A DNA stretch of 64,000 nucleotides from contig OW388297.1 of NCBI GenBank assembly GCA_936450465.1, positions 59,710,581 through 59,774,580 of the forward strand, given 5' to 3'. How positions within the stretch are numbered: position 1 is the first letter of the stretch; each line of letters starts with the position of its first letter. The DNA comes from Gibbula magus. Lineage: Eukaryota > Mollusca > Gastropoda > Trochida > Trochidae. The notes below the pieces were generated by a model that worked only from the letters and a program-made list of their open reading frames with translations, had not been told where the DNA came from and ran no database searches. Shown here one piece after another: positions 59,253 through 64,000 of the stretch. The position numbers and the translations under genes were made by a program.

Positions 59253-59960
59253 AGTAGGTAGATAAAGTAAGCTTTTGTCATATGATAACAAAATATTTTA
59301 TGACGAAGTTGTAATGTCCACCTCTTGATACCCCAAATAAACGAATCATAGCATGTTTGTTGCATCACAATCGTTAAATTTCGCAAACTAGTGAAGGGAA
59401 AAGGACAAATAAACAGAAAAACGAAATTTGGAAATTAAGCGTTTGCCATTTGTGTTGCCACTATACCACGTAAATGCAATTCTCTTAAATAAAATATATT
59501 AATGGATCAGTCATTTAAATATCTATTTGATAAATGATTTTTAAGCCTTAAAGTCCAGAGCTGTACATGTAAGAGACACAGAAACATAGTAAGGTTTCTT
59601 TTAAAAATCGTCCCTTTTGGTAGACCCCTGTGTCAAAAAACACTATGCCAATCACAAAATATTTTGCGTATGAAAAAAAATCCTGTGTTTCCCTTCTCTG
59701 AAGATACAGTAGCCTTTATTATAACTGAAAATTCCAAAAGGAAAAGGGGCGATCAAAAGATTTTGGTCGAGTTGAAATGGATAGTAAGATAAAAGATTCA
59801 CATTCTTATGGCGTTATAATGCCTAATAATGATCTTCTTCTTCATTTAGTTAGGCAGAATGGTGAAATGATCGTTCACTTTGGGGGAAATGTACCAAACT
59901 TTCCACAAATATAGCTTATGGTCTAGTGATTAAATTTGGTCTGAGAGCCAAGTCAATTTC
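59253..59960. other. No gene recognised
   Basis: AT-rich intronic sequence without a supported feature. Confidence 0.4.
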
Positions 59961-59965
59961 GATCC

Positions 59966-60461
59966 AAGATGGGCGCTAAATTCAATATGGTCACCATTGT
60001 TTAAACATATTTGTTTTTATATGTTTTTGCATATCCAAACGATCCACTCATTTTATTGTTTTTCTTGCTTGCTTTGAACTATATACATGTATTGCTAAAT
60101 CCGTTGTTGACAATCTTAAAAATTATCAATAGAAGCCGAAAACCAAAATGGCGACCAAATTTGTCACCTAAAGTTTCTACGTATTTACATCAGATTTGAT
60201 TGTGAATTTGGCTTGTTTAGAATATAAATACCATGACCGATAATTTATTGGTAATCCCGTTGTTGACAATAGCAAACAAAATGGAAAATGGCGGCCAATT
60301 TGTCACTGAAGGATATCCTTTGACAATCTGGAATTATTTTCTTTAATCTTGTTGATATTCATTTAGGTTGGAATTATTAGCTTATAGTCTACAAATAAGT
60401 CTAATCTAAGTGCTAGCATTAATTATCGTCAAAGATGGCCACCAAATGTAAAATGGCCGCC
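59966..60461. promoter_or_regulatory. Cluster of YY1-like ATGGC motifs
   Basis: Six copies of an AAnATGG(C/T)(G/C)(G/A)C-type word: 59,966 (AAGATGGGCGC), 59,984 (AATATGGTCACC), 60,145 (AAAATGGCGACC), 60,285 (AAAATGGCGGCC), 60,431 (AAAGATGGCCACC) and 60,450 (AAAATGGCCGCC). The second, third, fourth and fifth lie in similar sequence contexts (CGTTGTTGACAAT, AATTTGTCAC), so they partly descend from a diverged repeat. AAAATGGCGGC is the YY1/Pleiohomeotic consensus. Function inferred only. Confidence 0.35.
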
Positions 60462-60469
60462 ACTGTCAA

Positions 60470-61460
60470 CATTTTATCTTTTTTGGCATGTTTATGAATA
60501 TTGAAATGATTCATTAACGCAAATTTATTGCTATTCAGTAATTTTAAAATATATTTCTGATGCCATATACTAATACTCAATAATTAAAGTTATACAATGT
60601 AAAATGGAAAGTGCTAAGATGCCACAATCAATTTAAGTGTTTTCTTTGATTCTCCAAATGATATCTTTCTGTCATATTGATATTATAATTCCTTGTCGCA
60701 ATGTCGCTCACATTTCCAGAGACGATAATTGCTAGTCCGCAATAAAATCCCCTGTTTTAATTATTATAACCTAATTTCAACAGGTCTTGAATACTTTGAT
60801 GCCTCTGTTAAGGTCGCTCATACAAGTTCCCAAAGCAGTGCATAGTCATTTTTGAACCAGGTGGATATAGTACCCCTTTAGCTCTAAGTAATGCTTCCCA
60901 CCAGACCTGTCCTGGCTGGGATGCTGCTCTCCTTATGTGTTGAAACACTACATCTGATGACATCAGTGGACCTTGCTTTGTAAGTAAATAACTTGTAACA
61001 AGAACGATCTCACAGGAGCTTTTGTGTATGGAGACACCAATATACCAGAATCAGTAGCTATTGTGGGGATGCAATGGGAATCATACGTTTCTTTACTCTA
61101 GGCAATTTGATATTATTGAGAGTGATATCTCATAGAAGGGACATCAGTTGCCAAACTCCATGCACTCATGATGAATTTGATAGCAGGCTTCTACTTCATG
61201 CAATCAATGGCATTGCTCAGTGATGCTACAATATCATGCTGCTCACTGTGAACGATGACATTGGTCTTTTGTTTATATAGATGTAGGTTGAAATTGCGGT
61301 ATATATCTAACAACCTTTTCTACTCGGGATTCACCACCTTATCTTTAGAGTTTCTAGTAATATAATGCATTGTATATCACAAACTCCTGCGTTTAAATCA
61401 CGATTGTAATAGCTGCATGTGACAGGATATTCTCGCGATTATGTATATAGTCTATTCTCC
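60470..61460. other. No gene recognised
   Basis: No supported coding frame or element. One stretch (60,870-61,000) is less AT-rich and translates to nothing recognisable. Confidence 0.4.
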
Positions 61461-61470
61461 ATGAGACATA

Positions 61471-62038
61471 CATCCTCGATAATCCAGCGCTATTGTTCCG
61501 ATAAATCTACACACAAGCGCTGGAAAACAGTAAGGGTATTTATCCCTAACCTAGTTACCTCCCTTCTCAATGACTCAGCGAAACGCTTGCTTTCTAACAA
61601 CCAATGAGATCACTTGAAATCAAGGGTGAAATAACAAGCACTCTCGTGTCAGGATCTTGGCTTTCGCAGATGATTGGGAACGCCTGGTAGCACAGGGATT
61701 TTAATCATTTACGTCCACCCGTTTTGATGGACATGAATACACCCTTCTCACGTACAGACTTCTTAAAACTTTCTTTTGAGTTTCTGTCAGGTTTTCTACG
61801 CTGAATTTGTTACAAACTTTATCGTAATCGAGTGAGTCGGCCAAGTTTGTTTCTATAAACAACGGTAGTGATGCGTTTTGATTGGTCGAGTTGTTTACGC
61901 AGATAGTGTCTGCGTTTCGTTTCTGATTGGATAACATGGACCCAAGGGAGGTAACTAGGTTAGGGATAAATACCCTTACTGTTTTCCAGCGCTTGTGTGT
62001 AGATTTATCGGAACATTAGCGCTGGATTATCGAGGATG
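61471..62038. mobile_element. 568-bp MITE with 95-bp TIRs and 9-bp TSD
   Basis: Arms 61,471-61,565 and 61,944-62,038 are inverted copies with one visible mismatch, starting CATCCTCGATAATCCAGCGC. A perfect 9-bp direct repeat TGAGACATA flanks them (61,462-61,470 and 62,039-62,047). The arm contains an inner hairpin AAGGGTATTTATCCCT. Interior frames are not transposase-like. A 9-bp duplication with long TIRs suggests Mutator-like or Merlin-like mobilisation; which one is open. High arm identity implies recent insertion, 372 bp before a Wnt6 exon. Confidence 0.9.
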
Positions 62039-62410
62039 TGAGACATATTCCTGTGAGGCCTAATTGTGCAAAGTTTCGTTAGCTGCCACATACACAAATC
62101 TAAATAAAGTGAGTCTCTGCATTTGTGAGGACATGATATCACTTGTGAACAAATAGTTTGTAGGTTTGTTTGCTTTGAAATAGACAATTTGACATTTTGA
62201 TTAGGCAAGAATCTTTCTGAGAGTTTTAGTTTTTTTTTATAAGATGAGAATAGTTTTTTATGGTGTGCCCCCCTGTAAGTTCACAGATTAACCAAATCTA
62301 CAATTTATAATCAATGGCATAAGTCATCGATGAGATGCAACTTTTGAACGGTCACCTAAAAAACTACATAAATGATTATGATGGTAACCTGTATTCATTG
62401 TTTAATTCAG

Positions 62411-62688
62411 ACACTCGAGAAGCTGCGTTTGTGTATGCAATCACAGCTGCTGGCGTTGTTTTTGCGGTGACGGAAGCGTGCAGCACGGGTCGATTGCTGC
62501 AGTGCACTTGTGACAATAACATACGAGACGTGGCTACGGACGGCGAGTGGGAGTGGGGTGGATGCGGCGACAACGTCGAGTTCGGCTACCAAAAGTCACG
62601 AGAATTCATGGATGCAAGACGTAGAAAAAAACGTCGTGGGGATGTAACGACTTTGGTCCAACTGCATAATAATGAAGCCGGTAGAATG
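62411..62688 (+). CDS. Wnt6: Wnt6, second visible exon
   Basis: After the acceptor TTTAATTCAG the exon begins AC, completing Asp from the previous exon, and reads TREAAFVYAITAAGVVFAV, TEACSTGRLLQCTC, WEWGGCGDNVEFGYQKSREF, MDARRRKKRRGDVTTLVQLH and NNEAGRM. The donor is GTGAGT at 62,689 (phase 0). The AFVYAITAAG, WEWGGCGD and FMDAR...LVQLHNNEAGR motifs are universal in Wnt proteins; the MDAR-basic-RGD-x-x-x-LVQLHNNEAGR wording and the upstream exon point to Wnt6. The proline-rich insert that human WNT6 has before WEWGG is absent. The palmitoleoylated Ser region (CKCHG-x-SGSC) belongs to the next exon, outside the window or not found. 278 bp, intact. Confidence 0.95.
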
Positions 62689-63390
62689 GTGAGTAAATAA
62701 CATCATGTTTGCTTGTGGAATCTTAAACTATAGGTAGACATATCGTACGAAATTGAATATATTGCATATTTTCATAGGTTCACCACATTGAGAGTAACGC
62801 TCCTTCAGAGGAGAACGAGACCTGGTCATTCTACTCTTGTCAGCGGAATATGTCACGAACCTTTCACTTGACTGTAATATGTCACACCAATGTTCTTCTA
62901 GGGTAGATGCAGGGCCTAGTCGAATTTAGTGACTTGACATTATTTTTCAATTTTGAAGTGATGATTTGCGGCGGGCGATCATGTAACCAATATGACAATT
63001 GCTTTTGTTTTCTGATTAAGGATTCAGCAATTTTCCATATCAAGGATTTAGCAATTTTGTTTAATCCTTACTGTTATTGGCGTGTTTAAGGTCCACGAAA
63101 GGACCAGTTCCAATCTAAATTTCGATTTTTAACACTGGAAAAAAATTTACAAAATGTACTTTGAGACTTGAATTTTTTTTAAAAAGATGCGCAATATGAC
63201 ATTGGAAGCAAAAAAGTAAATCATGATGAATGCCATCTTGATTTTAGACACTTTGAGAAATCTTTTGACCCCATGCACCTTTGACAATCTCATCCTCTAG
63301 AGAGCTAATATTTGCACATAATGTAGCTGCGGCATTGTTTTTATTGGCTTTCTCCTCACTGACACTAATTTGCAATATTGTATTCACAGT
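62689..63390. other. Start of the next Wnt6 intron; nothing recognised
   Basis: Begins at the GTGAGT donor. AT-rich with no exon-like frame; the final Wnt6 exon was not found before 64,000. Confidence 0.5.
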
Positions 63391-63399
63391 GAGTACTTG

Positions 63400-64000
63400 A
63401 AATCTGGCAATTGTCCAAAATGTGTGCAACAACATTCCCCCATCGATCATTCCCCTAAATAACGGCAACACATAAATACACATAGTGTACCTCATTTGGA
63501 AGCTGAAAAAACTGCTGTTTATGTTTATATGAATCATATGTTTATATCAATCGAAGCTCTAGATCTAACCGTTTCCGGGTTACAGCATTTTAAAATCGAA
63601 CTTTTTGAAAAAGGGATGTTCAGCCTTCGAAACTAAAGGGACATAAATCTGTCAGAAATCTTTTGATTTTTAACATATTTTTGCAATCTGTTTAACATGA
63701 TTATCTTTACAACTCCACTACAGAACACTATCATATAAAAGTTGATAGTTGGGGCACAATTGAAGTAAAAAACACATTAAAACTTAGAAGAATTATTGAT
63801 CTTCAATCAAGAAAGATACAAACATGATTGATATGATTTTAAAGCGAATATTTTTCAAGCATTTTTCAACGATTGACGCGTGACAATCTGTTGAATACTG
63901 TCATTTTCGTCAAATTTCAAACACACACAAGTGCTTGGTTACATAATCAATTTAAACAGATTGTATACCTGCGTATGCACAATTTCAAGAGCAACATATT
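63400..64000 (+). repeat. Diverged copy of the 1.48-kb unit
   Basis: Order and wording follow the array units: GTGCAACAACATTCCCCCAT, AATAACGGCAACACAT, AAAGGGACATAAATCTGT, CATATAAAAGTTGATAGTTG, AAGATACAAACATGATTGAT, GACGCGTGACAA and TATGCACAATTTCAAGAGCA. It is more diverged than any array unit and runs off the window, so its 3' hairpin cannot be seen. Confidence 0.8.

Overview
The window is animal genomic DNA. It is AT-rich, gene-poor and dense in transposable elements, and carries two exons of one conserved gene. Those exons (19,549-19,769 and 62,411-62,688, + strand) encode a Wnt ligand best matched to Wnt6. The first ends in phase 1 and the second begins by completing that Asp codon, so they are consecutive exons around an intron of about 42.6 kb. 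Tails of the GTTTAACGCCGC type on tRNA-derived SINEs, together with CR1/L2-, L1/Tx1-, Penelope- and DIRS-type elements, suggest a mollusc, probably a gastropod. The species is inference. The first (signal-peptide) exon and the last exon of Wnt6 were not found.

Layout. 1-5.3 kb: decayed LINE 3' ends, tRNA-like SINE pieces and a FLYWCH/MULE-like relic. 5.3-9.4 kb: no recognisable gene. 9.6-10.6 kb: a CpG- and palindrome-rich block of unknown nature. 10.8-18.5 kb: a nested structure in which an old LINE is split by a complete DIRS-type tyrosine-recombinase retrotransposon (GC-rich, with inverted terminal repeats, internal complementary region, gag-like ORF, RT/RNase H/MT ORF and YR ORF) and again by a 531-bp Penelope-like 3' end with a 10-bp target duplication. 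18.5-18.8 kb: a SINE with a 13-bp target duplication. 19.5 kb: Wnt6 exon.

The intron (19.8-62.4 kb) holds, in order: inverted-repeat elements; two oppositely oriented LINE relics (25.6-28.4 kb + and 28.5-31.3 kb -); a 36-bp minisatellite; an 11.3-kb head-to-tail array of about nine 1.48-kb non-coding units (32.7-44.1 kb); a full-length but dead L1/Tx1-like LINE (44,134-50,070, -) inserted in the last array unit with a 15-bp target duplication; a Penelope-like remnant; duplicated segments; a long GA microsatellite; a further SINE; a cluster of YY1-like motifs; and a 568-bp element with 95-bp inverted repeats and a 9-bp target duplication, 372 bp before the second Wnt6 exon. A diverged copy of the 1.48-kb unit lies at the extreme right end.

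The most unusual signal is the 1.48-kb unit. Its 5' end is a 29-nt imperfect palindrome. A 14-nt sub-terminal inverted repeat pairs the two ends, and a 3' hairpin has a stem that varies in a compensated way between copies, followed by CTAGTT. This resembles non-autonomous Helentron (HINE/DINE-1) architecture, but the family assignment is inference. Apart from the Wnt6 exons, no host protein-coding gene could be supported.
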